Positions 17,561 to 25,857 are shown, counted from the stretch's first letter. The stretch: 64,000 nt of DNA from Paractinoplanes ovalisporus (GCF_016834655.1 NZ_JAENHP010000001.1:62001-126000); one strand, 5' to 3'. Notes: generated by a model not told the origin, from the letters alone. Program-made: numbers and translations.

Positions 17561-18421
17561 GTGTTCCTCATGCGCATCGGTGCCCCCGGCGCCGAAAAGC
17601 CCGCCGTCCGGGCCGGTGAGACCGACTACGTCGACGTGTCCGACCTGGTGACCGATTTCGACGAGGAGTTCTTCGGCACCGACGGCCCGGCCCGGATCGC
17701 CGGCCCGGTGGCCGACCGGATCGCCGCGGGCGACGTGCGCCTCATCGGTGACCAGCGGATCGGCGCCCCCATCGCGCGGCCGCACCAGATCCTCTGCATC
17801 GGGCTCAACTACAGCGACCACGCCGCCGAGACCGGGCAGGCCGTGCCCGACGAGCCGATCCTGTTCACCAAGTCGCCGAACACGCTGGTCGGCCCGAACG
17901 ACGACGTCCGCATCCCGCGCGGCTCCACCAAGACCGACTGGGAGGTGGAGCTGGGCATCGTGATCGGCAAACGCACGTCCTACCTGGGCTCGGTCGAGGA
18001 GGCGGCGGCCTCGATCGCCGGGTACGTGCTGGTCAACGACGTGAGCGAACGCGCGTTCCAGATGGAGCGGGGCGGGCAGTGGGTGAAGGGCAAGTCGGCC
18101 GAGACGTTCAACCCGGCCGGGCCGTGGCTGGCCACCCCCGACGAGATCCCCGACGTGCGTGACCTGGCGATGTGGCTCGACGTGAACGGCGTCCGCCGGC
18201 AGACCGGCAACACCAAGACCATGATCTTCGACCCGTACTTCGTGGTGCACTACCTGAGCCAGTTCCTGGTGCTCGAACCCGGCGACCTGATCAACACCGG
18301 CACCCCGCCCGGCGTCGGCCTCGGCCTCAAGCCCCCGGCCTATCTGCAGCCCGGTGACGTCATGACGCTCGGCATCGAACTGCTCGGCAGCGCCCGCCAG
18401 CAGGTCGTGGGCCCCCGATGA
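17561..18421 (+). CDS. FAH-family hydrolase (2,4-diketo-3-deoxy-L-fuconate hydrolase type)
   Basis: A 286-residue fumarylacetoacetase-fold enzyme. Core motifs: ICIGLNYSDHAAETG, KSPNTLVGPNDDV, KTDWEVELGIVIG (metal-binding Glu), VNDVSERAFQ, WVKGKSAETFNPAGPW and TGTPPGVGLGLKPP. This combination is typical of 2,4-diketo-3-deoxy-L-fuconate/rhamnonate hydrolases and of proteins often labelled ureidoglycolate lyase. It would cleave the diketo acid to pyruvate plus a hydroxy acid such as lactate. GTG 17561 is preferred to ATG 17570 because GAGGAG lies at a suitable distance. The stop overlaps the SDR start (ATGA), so the two are co-translated. Confidence 0.85.
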   Translation: MFLMRIGAPGAEKPAVRAGETDYVDVSDLVTDFDEEFFGTDGPARIAGPVADRIAAGDVRLIGDQRIGAPIARPHQILCIGLNYSDHAAETGQAVPDEPILFTKSPNTLVGPNDDVRIPRGSTKTDWEVELGIVIGKRTSYLGSVEEAAASIAGYVLVNDVSERAFQMERGGQWVKGKSAETFNPAGPWLATPDEIPDVRDLAMWLDVNGVRRQTGNTKTMIFDPYFVVHYLSQFLVLEPGDLINTGTPPGVGLGLKPPAYLQPGDVMTLGIELLGSARQQVVGPR

Positions 18422-19152
18422 CCGGCCTGCGCGCGATCGTCACCGGCGGCGCGTCCGGCATCGGCCTGGCCACCGCATGCCTGCTCGCCGAGCGCGGCTA
18501 CCGGGTGGCGACGCTCGACCTCAACACCGACGTGCCCGCGCCGCTGCTCGGCCTGCGCTGCGACGTGACCGACGACGCTTCCGTACGGGCGGCGGTGGCC
18601 GAAGCCGCGTCCGCGTTCGGCGGGCTCGACGTCGTGGTCAACAACGCCGGCATCGGCGCCCAGGGCACGGTCGAGGAGAACGACGACGCCGAGTGGGCGC
18701 GGGTCTTCGACGTGAACGTGCAGGGCATGGTGCGGGTCAGCCGGGCCGCGCTGCCGCACCTGCGCGAATCGGCCCACGCTTCGATCGTCAACACGTGCTC
18801 GATCGCCGCCACCGCCGGGCTGCCCCGCCGGGCCCTCTACGGCGCGACCAAGGGGGCGGTGCTGTCGCTCACCCTGTCGATGGCGGCCGACCACCTGCCC
18901 GAGGGCATCCGGGTGAACTGCGTCAACCCCGGAACCGCGGACACACCCTGGGTGCAGCGCCTGCTCGCGGCGGCCGACGACCCCGAGGCCGAGCGGGACG
19001 CGCTGGAGGCCCGGCAGCCCTCGGGCCGCCTGGTCACGGCCGAGGAGATCGCCCACGCGATCGCCTACCTGGCCGGTCCGGACGCGGCGGCGACAACCGG
19101 GACGGCGCTCGCGGTCGACGGCGGGATGCAGGGTCTGCGGCTGCGCAGATGA
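18418..19152 (+). CDS. SDR dehydrogenase (2-keto-3-deoxy-L-fuconate dehydrogenase type)
   Basis: A 244-residue classical short-chain dehydrogenase. Cofactor motif TGGASGIG at 9-16, NNAG at 74-77, catalytic Ser127, Tyr140 and Lys144 (YGATK), and C-terminal GTALAVDGGMQ. An acidic residue in ATLDLN at the end of strand 2 suggests NAD(H). The order lactonase, diketo-acid hydrolase, SDR with a divergent dehydratase reproduces the oxidative, non-phosphorylating L-fucose type route, where this enzyme oxidises the 2-keto-3-deoxy acid. A sugar dehydrogenase for the first step is not seen here. Its last codons lie in the first copy of a 55 bp tandem repeat. Confidence 0.85.
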   Translation: MTGLRAIVTGGASGIGLATACLLAERGYRVATLDLNTDVPAPLLGLRCDVTDDASVRAAVAEAASAFGGLDVVVNNAGIGAQGTVEENDDAEWARVFDVNVQGMVRVSRAALPHLRESAHASIVNTCSIAATAGLPRRALYGATKGAVLSLTLSMAADHLPEGIRVNCVNPGTADTPWVQRLLAAADDPEAERDALEARQPSGRLVTAEEIAHAIAYLAGPDAAATTGTALAVDGGMQGLRLRR

Positions 19153-19294
19153 CGCTTCGGCGTGTCACTACGACGTGATGGCCGCGGGTCTGTGGCTGCG
19201 CGGATGACGCTTCGGCGCGTCGCGATGACGTGATAGCCGCGGGTCTGTGGCTGCGCGGATGACGCGCCGGCGTGTCACGATGTCGTGATGGCCG
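19131..19294 (+). repeat. 55 bp tandem repeat, three copies, joining two genes
   Basis: Copies begin at 19131, 19186 and 19241 (each opening with GGGTCTG). Copy 1 holds the last codons and stop of the SDR gene; copy 3 runs into the GTGATGGCC that starts the oxidoreductase gene. Each copy carries a GTGAT(G/A)GCC string. Confidence 0.9.
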
Positions 19295-21795
19295 ACTCCC
19301 GCACGGCGTACCGGACCTGTCCGCTCTGCGAGGCCGCCTGCGGTCTCGAACTGACCCTCCACGACGAACGGGTGACCGCCGCCCGCGGCGACAAGGAGCA
19401 CGTCTTCAGCCACGGTTTCGTGTGTCCCAAGGGGGCGACGTTCGGGTCGTTGAACGACGACCCCGACCGGTTGCGGCGCCCGCTGGTCAAGCGCGGCGGT
19501 GAGCACGTCGAGGTCACCTGGGAAGAGGCCTTCGAGGCGGTGGCGGCCGGGCTGCGACCGGTCCTGGAGACGTACGGGCCGCACGCCGTCGCCCTCTATC
19601 TCGGCAACCCGAACGTGCACACGATGGCCGGCGGCCTCTACGTGTCGCCGCTGGTCAAGGCTCTGGGCACGCGCAACGTGTTCTCGGCCAGCACGGTCGA
19701 CCAGATGCCCAAACACGTGTCCAGCGGCTATCTGTTCGGCAACCCGCTGACCATCGCCGTACCCGACCTCGACCGCACCGACCTGTTGCTGCTGCTCGGC
19801 GCCAACCCGTGGGAGTCGAACGGCAGCCTGGCCACGGCGGCCGACTTCCCCGGCCGGCTCAAGGCGGTCCAGGAGCGCGGCGGCCGCTTCATCGTCGTCG
19901 ACCCGCGGCACACCCGTACGGCCGCGCACGCCGACGAGCACCTGTTCATCCGCCCCGGCACCGACGCCTACCTCCTGTTCGGCATCGTGCACACCCTGTT
20001 CGCCGACAACCTGGTATCGCTCGGCGACGTCGCAAATCACGTGACCGGCGTGTCGGCGGTCGCCGACCTGGCGTCCCCGTTCACCCCCGCGGCCGTGAGC
20101 CCCGTCTGCGGCGTACCCGCCGAACGAATCCGCTCCCTGGCCCACGAGCTGGCGGCCGCCCCGCGCGCCGCCGTCTACGGGCGGATCGGCACGTGCACGG
20201 TCGAGTTCGGAACCCTGACCAGCTGGCTGGTCGACGTGATCAACGTGCTGACCGGCAACCTCGACCGCCCCGGCGGCGTGATGTTCCCGCTGGCACCCCA
20301 CCTGCGAAAGTCTTCCCGCCCCGGCGGCCGCGGTTTCCAGACCGGCCGGTGGCGCAGCCGGGTGCGGAACCTGCCCGAGGTCAAGGGCGAACTGCCGGTG
20401 GCCACGCTGGCCGACGAGATCGAAACCCCCGGCGACGACCAGGTCCGGGCATTCATCACGGTGGCCGGCAATCCCGTGCTGTCCACACCGAACAGCGCCC
20501 GCCTCGACCGCGCCCTGGCCAGCTTGCAGTTCATGGTGAGCGTCGACCCATACCTCAACGAGACCACCCGCCACGCCGACGTCGTGCTGCCGCCGCCGGA
20601 CGCCTTACGCAAGGGCCACTACGACTTCTCGTTCCTGGCCCTTGCGGTGCGCAACTTCGCCGCCTATTCCCCGCCGGTGCTGCCACCGCTGCCCGACGCC
20701 ATGGACGAGTGCGACATCCTGGCCCGCCTGACGCTGATCGCCGCCGGCCATCCCGGCACAGTCGACGACTTGCACGCCCAGATGTTGTCGCAGGCCCTCG
20801 CCCGCGCCGTCCCGGGGTCGTCACCCGCTTCTCCCGCTGCTCCCGCGTCGACGCCAACTTCACCCACGGTGCCAGAATCGTCGCTTGCGTCTCCGGCAAC
20901 ATCTGTGTCGACGCCCGCTTCGCCCGCGGTTCCGGGGTCGTCGTCCGCATCGCCCGCGGTTCCCGGGTCGTCGTGCGTATCGCCCGCTACTTCCGCGTCG
21001 ACACCCTCAGCGCCCGCTACTTCCGCCTCAGCGCCTATTTCGCCTGGGGTTCCCGGATCATCACCCGCATCGCCCGCACTTTCCGCGTCGACGCCCGCAT
21101 CACCCTCGGCTTCGGGGTCGTCGCCCGCATCACCCTCGGTTTCGGGGTCCTCGCCGGCCGAGCGGCTGCTCGATGTGGCGTTGCGCTCCGGCGCGTACGG
21201 GGACCACTTCGGCCAGAACCCCGGCGGCCTGTCACTCGACCGCCTGATCGCGAACCCGCACGGCATCGACTTGGGCCCGCTGCAGCCGCGCATCCCCGAG
21301 GTGCTGCGCACACCAAGCGCCAAGGTCGAGCTGTGCCCCGCCCCGATCGCCGCCGATGTCCCCCGCCTGCTCGCGGCCATGGACCGCCCCCGCGACGGCC
21401 TGGTCCTCATCGGCCGACGCCATCTGCGCTCCAACAACAGCTGGATGCACAACGTCCCCGCCCTGGTGAAGGGCCGCGACCGCTGCACCCTGCTCATCCA
21501 CCCGTCCGACGCCGCCCGCCTCGATCTGCAAGACGGCGACGACGCCCAGGTGACATCCCGGGCCGGCACCCTGACAGCCCACGTAGAGCTGACCGACACC
21601 GTCATGCCCGGCGTGGTGAGCCTTCCCCACGGCTGGGGCCACGGCCTGCCCGGCACCCGAATGACAGTCGCCGCCGATCACCCCGGCGTGAACTCGAACC
21701 TGCTCACCGACGAGACCACCATCGACCCGCTCTCGGGCAACAGCGTCCTCAACGGCATCCCCGTCGACCTGAAGTCCCTGACCCGCGCCCACTGA
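19288..21795 (+). CDS. Molybdopterin oxidoreductase (4Fe-4S, formate dehydrogenase/nitrate reductase superfamily)
   Basis: An 835-residue protein, longer than most relatives of this type because of an insert. Cys11, Cys14, Cys18 and Cys46 form the N-terminal 4Fe-4S motif (CPLCEAACG ... VCPKG). The bis-MGD binding core follows: LLLLGANPWESNG, FIVVDPRHTRTA, VDVINVLTGNLDRPGG, FITVAGNPVLSTPN and the C-terminal NNSWMHN and SLPHGWGHG. Family members use molybdenum or tungsten for two-electron oxidations. Residues 513-622 are an S/P/A/T repeat between the cofactor domains, probably a disordered loop. No Tat signal is visible, so it is likely cytoplasmic. ATG 19288 is used; GTG 19285 immediately precedes it. 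Substrate unknown. Confidence 0.88.
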   Translation: MADSRTAYRTCPLCEAACGLELTLHDERVTAARGDKEHVFSHGFVCPKGATFGSLNDDPDRLRRPLVKRGGEHVEVTWEEAFEAVAAGLRPVLETYGPHAVALYLGNPNVHTMAGGLYVSPLVKALGTRNVFSASTVDQMPKHVSSGYLFGNPLTIAVPDLDRTDLLLLLGANPWESNGSLATAADFPGRLKAVQERGGRFIVVDPRHTRTAAHADEHLFIRPGTDAYLLFGIVHTLFADNLVSLGDVANHVTGVSAVADLASPFTPAAVSPVCGVPAERIRSLAHELAAAPRAAVYGRIGTCTVEFGTLTSWLVDVINVLTGNLDRPGGVMFPLAPHLRKSSRPGGRGFQTGRWRSRVRNLPEVKGELPVATLADEIETPGDDQVRAFITVAGNPVLSTPNSARLDRALASLQFMVSVDPYLNETTRHADVVLPPPDALRKGHYDFSFLALAVRNFAAYSPPVLPPLPDAMDECDILARLTLIAAGHPGTVDDLHAQMLSQALARAVPGSSPASPAAPASTPTSPTVPESSLASPATSVSTPASPAVPGSSSASPAVPGSSCVSPATSASTPSAPATSASAPISPGVPGSSPASPALSASTPASPSASGSSPASPSVSGSSPAERLLDVALRSGAYGDHFGQNPGGLSLDRLIANPHGIDLGPLQPRIPEVLRTPSAKVELCPAPIAADVPRLLAAMDRPRDGLVLIGRRHLRSNNSWMHNVPALVKGRDRCTLLIHPSDAARLDLQDGDDAQVTSRAGTLTAHVELTDTVMPGVVSLPHGWGHGLPGTRMTVAADHPGVNSNLLTDETTIDPLSGNSVLNGIPVDLKSLTRAH
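20824..21153 (+). repeat. 30 bp coding minisatellite, eleven units, inside the oxidoreductase gene
   Basis: Eleven consecutive 30 bp units without indels encode ten-residue blocks of the type PASPAAPAST / PASPAVPGSS. The flanking sequence ARAVPGSS just before the array already resembles a unit, suggesting the array grew from native sequence. Confidence 0.92.
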
Positions 21796-21830
21796 CCCGC
21801 GCCCGCTGACCCGCGCCCGCTGATCCGTGC
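21781..21830 (+). repeat. 14 bp tandem repeat copying the oxidoreductase stop region
   Basis: ACCCGCGCCC(A/G)CTG is repeated with period 14 from 21781; stop-codon TGA triplets recur at 21793, 21807 and 21821. The first copy is the last codons of the gene. Degenerate derivatives continue to about 21950. Confidence 0.8.
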
Positions 21831-22096
21831 TGACTAGTGCTCGCTGATCCGTGCCCACGGATCCGCACCCACGGACCGGCGCTCGCCGTCCTGTGCTCAC
21901 TGACCCATGTCCGCTGATGCGTCAGCGACCGCTCAGTCGCCGGGCCGGTTTGCGCGGGTCTGATGCGCGGGGCCGCTCGACCTCCGGGCCGCTCTGCGCG
22001 GGCCTGACGCGCAAGGCCGCTCGGCCCGTCTTCCACGACACCGTCACCCGTGAACCCACCGAGGAAACAAAGCTGGGCCCTGACGCAAGGGGCTGC
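21796..22096. other. Gene-free stretch filled with degenerate repeats
   Basis: After the 14 bp array, blocks of about 45-50 bp recur at roughly 21938, 21977, 22087 and into 22140: each has a GCTC(A/G) start, CCGGGCCG in the middle and GCGCGGG(T/C)CTGA(T/C)GCG at the end. The last copy forms the 3' end of the minus-strand membrane gene. No protein-coding sequence of its own is seen. Confidence 0.65.
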
Positions 22097-22402
22097 TCAG
22101 TCTCCGGGCCGTTTTTCGCGGGCCTGACGCGTCGGCGACCACCGCGGAAGGCCAGGAATTCCCCGGGCCGCGATCGATCCTCCGGCCACGCTCATCGCAA
22201 ACCCCACGAGGTAGAAGTCGGCGGTCGAGAAGATCGAGTACTGCACGATCCCCAGGCCGGCCAGGAACACCGCGATGCCCGGACCAACCAGCACCCACCG
22301 AACGCGCGGACGAGATCCCCCACTCATACGCCCAGCCGACCATCGCGACGATCTTGCCGCAACCCCCGATCGGTCTGGCCGTGTCGACAATCGAGCTGCC
22401 AT
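22097..22402 (-). CDS. Small membrane protein, hypothetical
   Basis: A 101-residue protein with a basic N-terminus (about 30 residues with many Arg/Ser) and two predicted membrane helices, WVLVGPGIAVFLAGLGIVQY and FYLVGFAMSVAGGSIAARGI, then a basic tail. No family recognised. ATG 22402 is chosen because GGAGGTGG stands 4 bp upstream; an in-frame ATG at 22432 would add ten residues. The C-terminal codons lie in the repeat-rich region and are therefore probably recent in origin. It is isolated, with no operon partner. Confidence 0.6.
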   Translation of the reverse strand: MAARLSTRPDRSGVAARSSRWSAGRMSGGSRPRVRWVLVGPGIAVFLAGLGIVQYSIFSTADFYLVGFAMSVAGGSIAARGIPGLPRWSPTRQAREKRPGD

Positions 22403-22629
22403 GCCCCACCTCCAGGGAAACGGTTCGTGCACGATGCCTCAACCGGGCCGGCGATTCAGGTGCACAGCCGGCACTTCCGCCCCGGACGTGACGGCCTGTC
22501 GAGAAGACGCGCCCGCGAGGCCCACGCCGGCCCACCCTGAATGCGCACACCCGGCCAACAGGTCCTCCCGAAATCGCTCGTCGTCCGGGGATGAGCATGC
22601 CGCAACTGGGCTCCGGGCGGCGGCGGGCC

Positions 22630-22655
22630 TGTGGACAACGCGGGAATGTGGATAA
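22630..22655 (-). promoter_or_regulatory. Pair of DnaA-box-like 9-mers
   Basis: TGTGGACAA at 22630-22638 and TGTGGATAA at 22647-22655 are the reverse complements of TTGTCCACA and TTATCCACA, the actinobacterial and general DnaA-box sequences, 17 bp apart in the same orientation. No replication gene is nearby, so this is not oriC. Confidence 0.4.
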
Positions 22656-22716
22656 CTCCAGCCCGGCCTCGCGCTGCCCTAGGATCAAAAGCCCTGGGAG
22701 GGCGGGGGAGGCGGCG

Positions 22717-22756
22717 GCGTACAGGCGTACAGGCGTACAGGCGTACAGGCGTACAG
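22717..22756 (+). repeat. 8 bp simple-sequence repeat, five copies
   Basis: GCGTACAG is repeated five times without mismatch. The array ends 66 bp upstream of the presumed GTG start of the winged-helix gene, in the position of its promoter. Confidence 0.92.
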
Positions 22757-22821
22757 GCGATCTTGGGACGCGGCAGAGTGGCCCTTGAGAAGCGGCCGGG
22801 CGGATCTTGGAGTACGGCAGG

Positions 22822-24147
22822 GTGGATTTTGACGTGGTGCGGCTGGTCAGTGATCGGGAACGGCGGGCTCGGATAGCGGTTCGGCACGCGGTGGCGCCGG
22901 GCACCAGGGTCGCGACGCCGGAAGCGGCCACGCAAGCCATGACGGTGCTGCACTCGACTGAGCCGGCCACGGTCTATCTCTCGTGCTGGGCTCGGGTGGC
23001 GGGGCTGACCGTGAAAGACGTCGACCGGGCGCTCTACACGGATCGCTCCTTGGTCAAGCAGCTTGCTATGCGGCGCACGCTGTTCGTGTTTCCGCGTGAG
23101 CTGCTGGCGGCCGCTTGGGCCAGCGCCTCGGCACGGGTGGCGGCTACCGAACGGGCGCGCATGACTCAGGACGCGGTGACCGCGGGATTTGCCGAGGACG
23201 GGCACGCGTGGCTCGAACGGGCGCGGGCGGGCGTGATTGAGTTTCTGGAGTCGCAGCCGGAGGGGCGGATTGCGCTCGAACTGCGGCAGGCGGTGCCGAT
23301 CATTGACGTACGGGTGTCGGTGCGGCCAGGCGAGATGTGGACGGCGGGGCGGGTGCTGACCCATCTCGGACTGACCGGTGATCTGGTACGCGGGGTCAAT
23401 ACCGGGGGCTGGCACGTGTCGCGGCCTCGGTGGACACTCATGCGGCACTGGCTCGGGGACGTTCCGGAGTCGCTGTCGATGGCGGAGGGCTATCGGGAAC
23501 TCGTACGCCGTTGGCTGTACTCGTTCGGGCCGGGCACCGAGGACGACCTCGTGTGGTGGCTGGGCTCGACCAAGGCGGTCGTCCGGGGGGCGTTGCGGGA
23601 GCTCGGTGCGGCGGCGGTGACGCTGGAAGACGGCTCCACCGGCTGGCTGCTGGCCGACGACCTCGACGAGGTTGTCTTCGACGAGCCGTGGGCGGCGTTG
23701 CTGCCGGTGCTCGATCCGACCGTCATGGGCTGGAAGGGGCGCGACTTCTATCTCGGGCCACATCGCGACCTGCTCTTCGACCGGCGGGGCAACGCGGGCG
23801 CGACCGCCTGGTTCAACGGGCGCGCGGTGGGCAGCTGGGTGCAGGATCCGGCCGGCATGGTCGAACTCCGGCTGCTCGAAGACGTGCCGGCGGCCGGGCG
23901 TGAACTCCTCGACGCCGAGGCCGCGCGGCTCACCGCCTGGCTGGACGGGTTCCGCGTCTCGAGCGTCTACTCTTCCCCCACGATGAAAGCCAGCCGACGA
24001 AGAACCAGCCCTGACGAATCCGCGACGACGGGCCACGCACGACAACCCAGCCACAACGAGCGGACCACGCACGACAACCCAGCCACAACGAGCGAGCCAC
24101 GCACGACAAGCCGGCCGCAGCGAGCCGGCATGAAAGACCACCTATGA
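22822..24147 (+). CDS. Winged-helix DNA-binding domain protein (HTH_42 family)
   Basis: A 441-residue protein of the AlkZ-like/HTH_42 family: HSTEPATVYLSCWARVAG, DRSLVKQLAMRRTLFVFPRE, then a central GEMWTAGRVLTHLGLTGDL segment, RPRWTLMRHWLGDVP, and a C-terminal GWKGRDFYLGPH...GNAGATAWFNGRAVGSW. Characterised relatives include DNA glycosylases acting on crosslinks or alkylated bases; I cannot confirm catalytic residues. GTG 22822 is preferred because GGAG lies 10 bp upstream; TTG 22807 is an alternative. The family usually ends near residue 395 (VYSSPTMK); the final 45 residues are translated from a 32 bp repeat and are odd, basic and low-complexity. Confidence 0.8.
   Translation: MDFDVVRLVSDRERRARIAVRHAVAPGTRVATPEAATQAMTVLHSTEPATVYLSCWARVAGLTVKDVDRALYTDRSLVKQLAMRRTLFVFPRELLAAAWASASARVAATERARMTQDAVTAGFAEDGHAWLERARAGVIEFLESQPEGRIALELRQAVPIIDVRVSVRPGEMWTAGRVLTHLGLTGDLVRGVNTGGWHVSRPRWTLMRHWLGDVPESLSMAEGYRELVRRWLYSFGPGTEDDLVWWLGSTKAVVRGALRELGAAAVTLEDGSTGWLLADDLDEVVFDEPWAALLPVLDPTVMGWKGRDFYLGPHRDLLFDRRGNAGATAWFNGRAVGSWVQDPAGMVELRLLEDVPAAGRELLDAEAARLTAWLDGFRVSSVYSSPTMKASRRRTSPDESATTGHARQPSHNERTTHDNPATTSEPRTTSRPQRAGMKDHL
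24033..24128 (+). repeat. 32 bp tandem repeat, three copies, at the 3' end of the winged-helix gene
   Basis: Units start at 24033, 24065 and 24097, each opening CCACGCACGACAA. The period is not a multiple of three, so each copy is read in a different frame and yields dissimilar peptide. Confidence 0.9.
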
Positions 24148-24178
24148 CAGGCCAGCCCGAGAGGCCACACTGGACGGC

Positions 24179-24571
24179 GTGAATTCCGTACGGACGCGAT
24201 GGGCGTGCCGCCTCGGGCGCCACTCCCCGGTGACGACCCGCCCGCAGACGTGCCAGTACGAAAGGCGCTGCACCAACTGCGACGCGCTCCTGGAGTCGGG
24301 CGTGATGCACGACTGGGACGAGGGCGGCGACAAGGACGCCACCTGCGCGATCACCCAGCGGTGCCGGCAGTGCGGGCTGAAACGCGCGGGCTACCGGCAC
24401 CGCACGGTCCGGAGAACAGCCGCCGATCTGGGCGACACGACGATCGAGCCGTGCGAGGTGGTCGAGGTCTGCTTCGACTGTGACGACCGGCGACGGACCT
24501 GGCACGCGGAGCACGTCCCCGACTCGTTCAGCTGCCGTCGCTGCGGCCACAGCGACGACCTCGAGGCGTGA
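24179..24571 (+). CDS. Multi-zinc-ribbon protein, hypothetical
   Basis: A 130-residue basic protein with repeated Cys pairs: C-x5-C-x2-C (CQYERRCTNC), CAITQRCRQCGLKR, CEVVEVCFDCDDRR and a final CRRCGH. The even spacing of at least three CxxC knuckles suggests two zinc ribbons or a compact multi-zinc fold binding nucleic acid or protein. I do not recognise a named family. GTG 24179 is the first plausible start, 31 bp after the previous stop; no good ribosome-binding site is seen. The last codons belong to the first copy of a 34 bp tandem repeat. Confidence 0.68.
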   Translation: MNSVRTRWACRLGRHSPVTTRPQTCQYERRCTNCDALLESGVMHDWDEGGDKDATCAITQRCRQCGLKRAGYRHRTVRRTAADLGDTTIEPCEVVEVCFDCDDRRRTWHAEHVPDSFSCRRCGHSDDLEA

Positions 24572-24647
24572 CTATCAGGGCCACAGCGATGACCTCAAAG
24601 CGTGACGGTCAAGGGGCGCAACGACGACCGCGAAGGTGACGGCCAGG
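24545..24647 (+). repeat. 34-35 bp tandem repeat copying the zinc-ribbon gene's end
   Basis: Copies start at 24545, 24579 and 24614 (GGCCACAGCGA(C/T)GACCTC... type, the third more diverged). The first contains the gene's last codons and TGA; a further decayed copy reaches about 24675, at the end of the convergent regulator gene. Confidence 0.8.
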
Positions 24648-24667
24648 GACTAAGCGTAGCGGGACGA

Positions 24668-25837
24668 TCAAGGGCGCAGGATGGTCAGCACGACCCCGGC
24701 CGCCAGGCGGTACGGGTTCGTGGCAACCAGTGCACCTATCGCCCGGCGCAGACGCGACACCTCGGCCCGGACGGTGATCACGTGGTCGGCATCCCCGTAC
24801 AGGAAACGGCTCATCTGCGCCGCCGTCAGCCCGCCGGGACCGCACGCCGCGAGCAGGCCGAGGATCTCGGCGTGACGGCGGGTCAGCGGGGTGCGCCACG
24901 GCTCGGACTCCCCCCGTACCTCCAGAACCGGAGCCGCACGCACATCAAGCGTGGCCTGGATGGTGACCTGCGGGCCGGCCGGGCGCACCAACCAGCCCTC
25001 GGGCAGCCGTTCGGGAAGACACAGACCCATTCCCGGTACGCCGAGGGCCGCCCCCTCCCGCGGCGCGCCGATCCGGTCGCGGGCCGCCACCCCGCTCGCC
25101 GCCGCCACCCAGCCCTGCTCGTCCACGATCAGCACCGGGCCGGGGGTCGCCGCCACCACGTGGGCGGCCGTGCGGCGCAGGCGTTCGAGCCGGTCGGCGT
25201 GATGCCGCCACAGTTGCGCCTCGGCCAGGCGCACACCCGTGGCCACCAGGGCTTCGATCGCCGGGTGCAGGGTGAGCGCGGGACCGCTGACGTCGACGAT
25301 GCCGAGCATTTCCCCCGTACGCGGGTCGTGCACCGGATGCGCGGTGCAGTACCAGGCGTGCTGGGCCTGTTCGAAGTGTTCGGCCGAGAACAGCTGCACG
25401 GGTGCCGCCTCGACCAGGGCCGTCCCGATCGCGTTGGTGCCGACCACCGACTCCGTCCACTGGGCGCCCTCGCCGAAGCCGAGCACATCGGCCCGGCGCA
25501 GCAGCGCGGGAGGGCCGGCCCGCCAGAGAATCACGCCCTCGGCGTCGGTGACGACCAGCAGGAAGCCGTCGGCCAGGCGCAAAAGGTCGTCGATCACCAC
25601 CGACAGGGGTGACTCGCGGCGCAGACGCTCGACCTCGTCGAACGGCACGGGGTCGCGGGCGTTGGCCCGGCCGGGGTCGAGGCCCAGCCCGAGCACGCGG
25701 GACCAGGACCGCTCGACCAGCGCGCGGGGACGGTGCGGCGGGCGGGCGCCGGTCAGCACGGCGTCGTGGACCCGGCGCAGCTCACGGGCGTGCCGGGTCA
25801 GGTCGGTGCCCGGCCGTACGGCGCTGAAATCGCCCAC
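24668..25837 (-). CDS. GAF-domain transcriptional regulator (AcoR-like, without sigma-54 domain)
   Basis: A 389-residue regulator. Residues about 85-230 match the GAF-type sensor of acetoin-regulator relatives in actinobacteria (WTESVVGTNAIGTAL, FSAEHFEQAQHAWYCTAHPV, GEMLGIVDVSGP). A second sensor segment (GPVLIVDEQGWVAAASG) and a C-terminal winged-helix (TPLTRRHAEILGLLAACGPG ... VRAEVSRLRRAIG) follow; no AAA+ domain is present. GTG 25837 is chosen since it starts immediately before the conserved region and faces the monooxygenase gene; an in-frame ATG at 25924 would overlap that gene. Genes like this usually activate an adjacent oxidative enzyme in response to a small aldehyde, ketone or alcohol. 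Confidence 0.82.
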   Translation of the reverse strand: MGDFSAVRPGTDLTRHARELRRVHDAVLTGARPPHRPRALVERSWSRVLGLGLDPGRANARDPVPFDEVERLRRESPLSVVIDDLLRLADGFLLVVTDAEGVILWRAGPPALLRRADVLGFGEGAQWTESVVGTNAIGTALVEAAPVQLFSAEHFEQAQHAWYCTAHPVHDPRTGEMLGIVDVSGPALTLHPAIEALVATGVRLAEAQLWRHHADRLERLRRTAAHVVAATPGPVLIVDEQGWVAAASGVAARDRIGAPREGAALGVPGMGLCLPERLPEGWLVRPAGPQVTIQATLDVRAAPVLEVRGESEPWRTPLTRRHAEILGLLAACGPGGLTAAQMSRFLYGDADHVITVRAEVSRLRRAIGALVATNPYRLAAGVVLTILRP

Positions 25838-25857
25838 GACTGAGCATGGCCCCCGCG

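Larger units (their letters stand above)
22403..22821. other. Intergenic stretch with DnaA-like boxes and an 8 bp simple repeat
   Basis: Nothing in this 419 bp region looks coding. It contains a pair of DnaA-like 9-mers, an 8 bp repeat array, and just before the winged-helix gene a duplicated element beginning GGATCTTGG/GATCTTGGGA (about 22760 and 22803). Confidence 0.6.

Noticed and set aside
19131..19294. Insertion-sequence or integron attachment footprint
   Set aside because: The repeat contains host gene ends only, with no inverted repeats, integrase or transposase; local duplication is simpler.
22717..22756. CRISPR-like direct repeats
   Set aside because: Units are 8 bp, contiguous and without spacers; no cas genes in the window. 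The other arrays also lack spacers.
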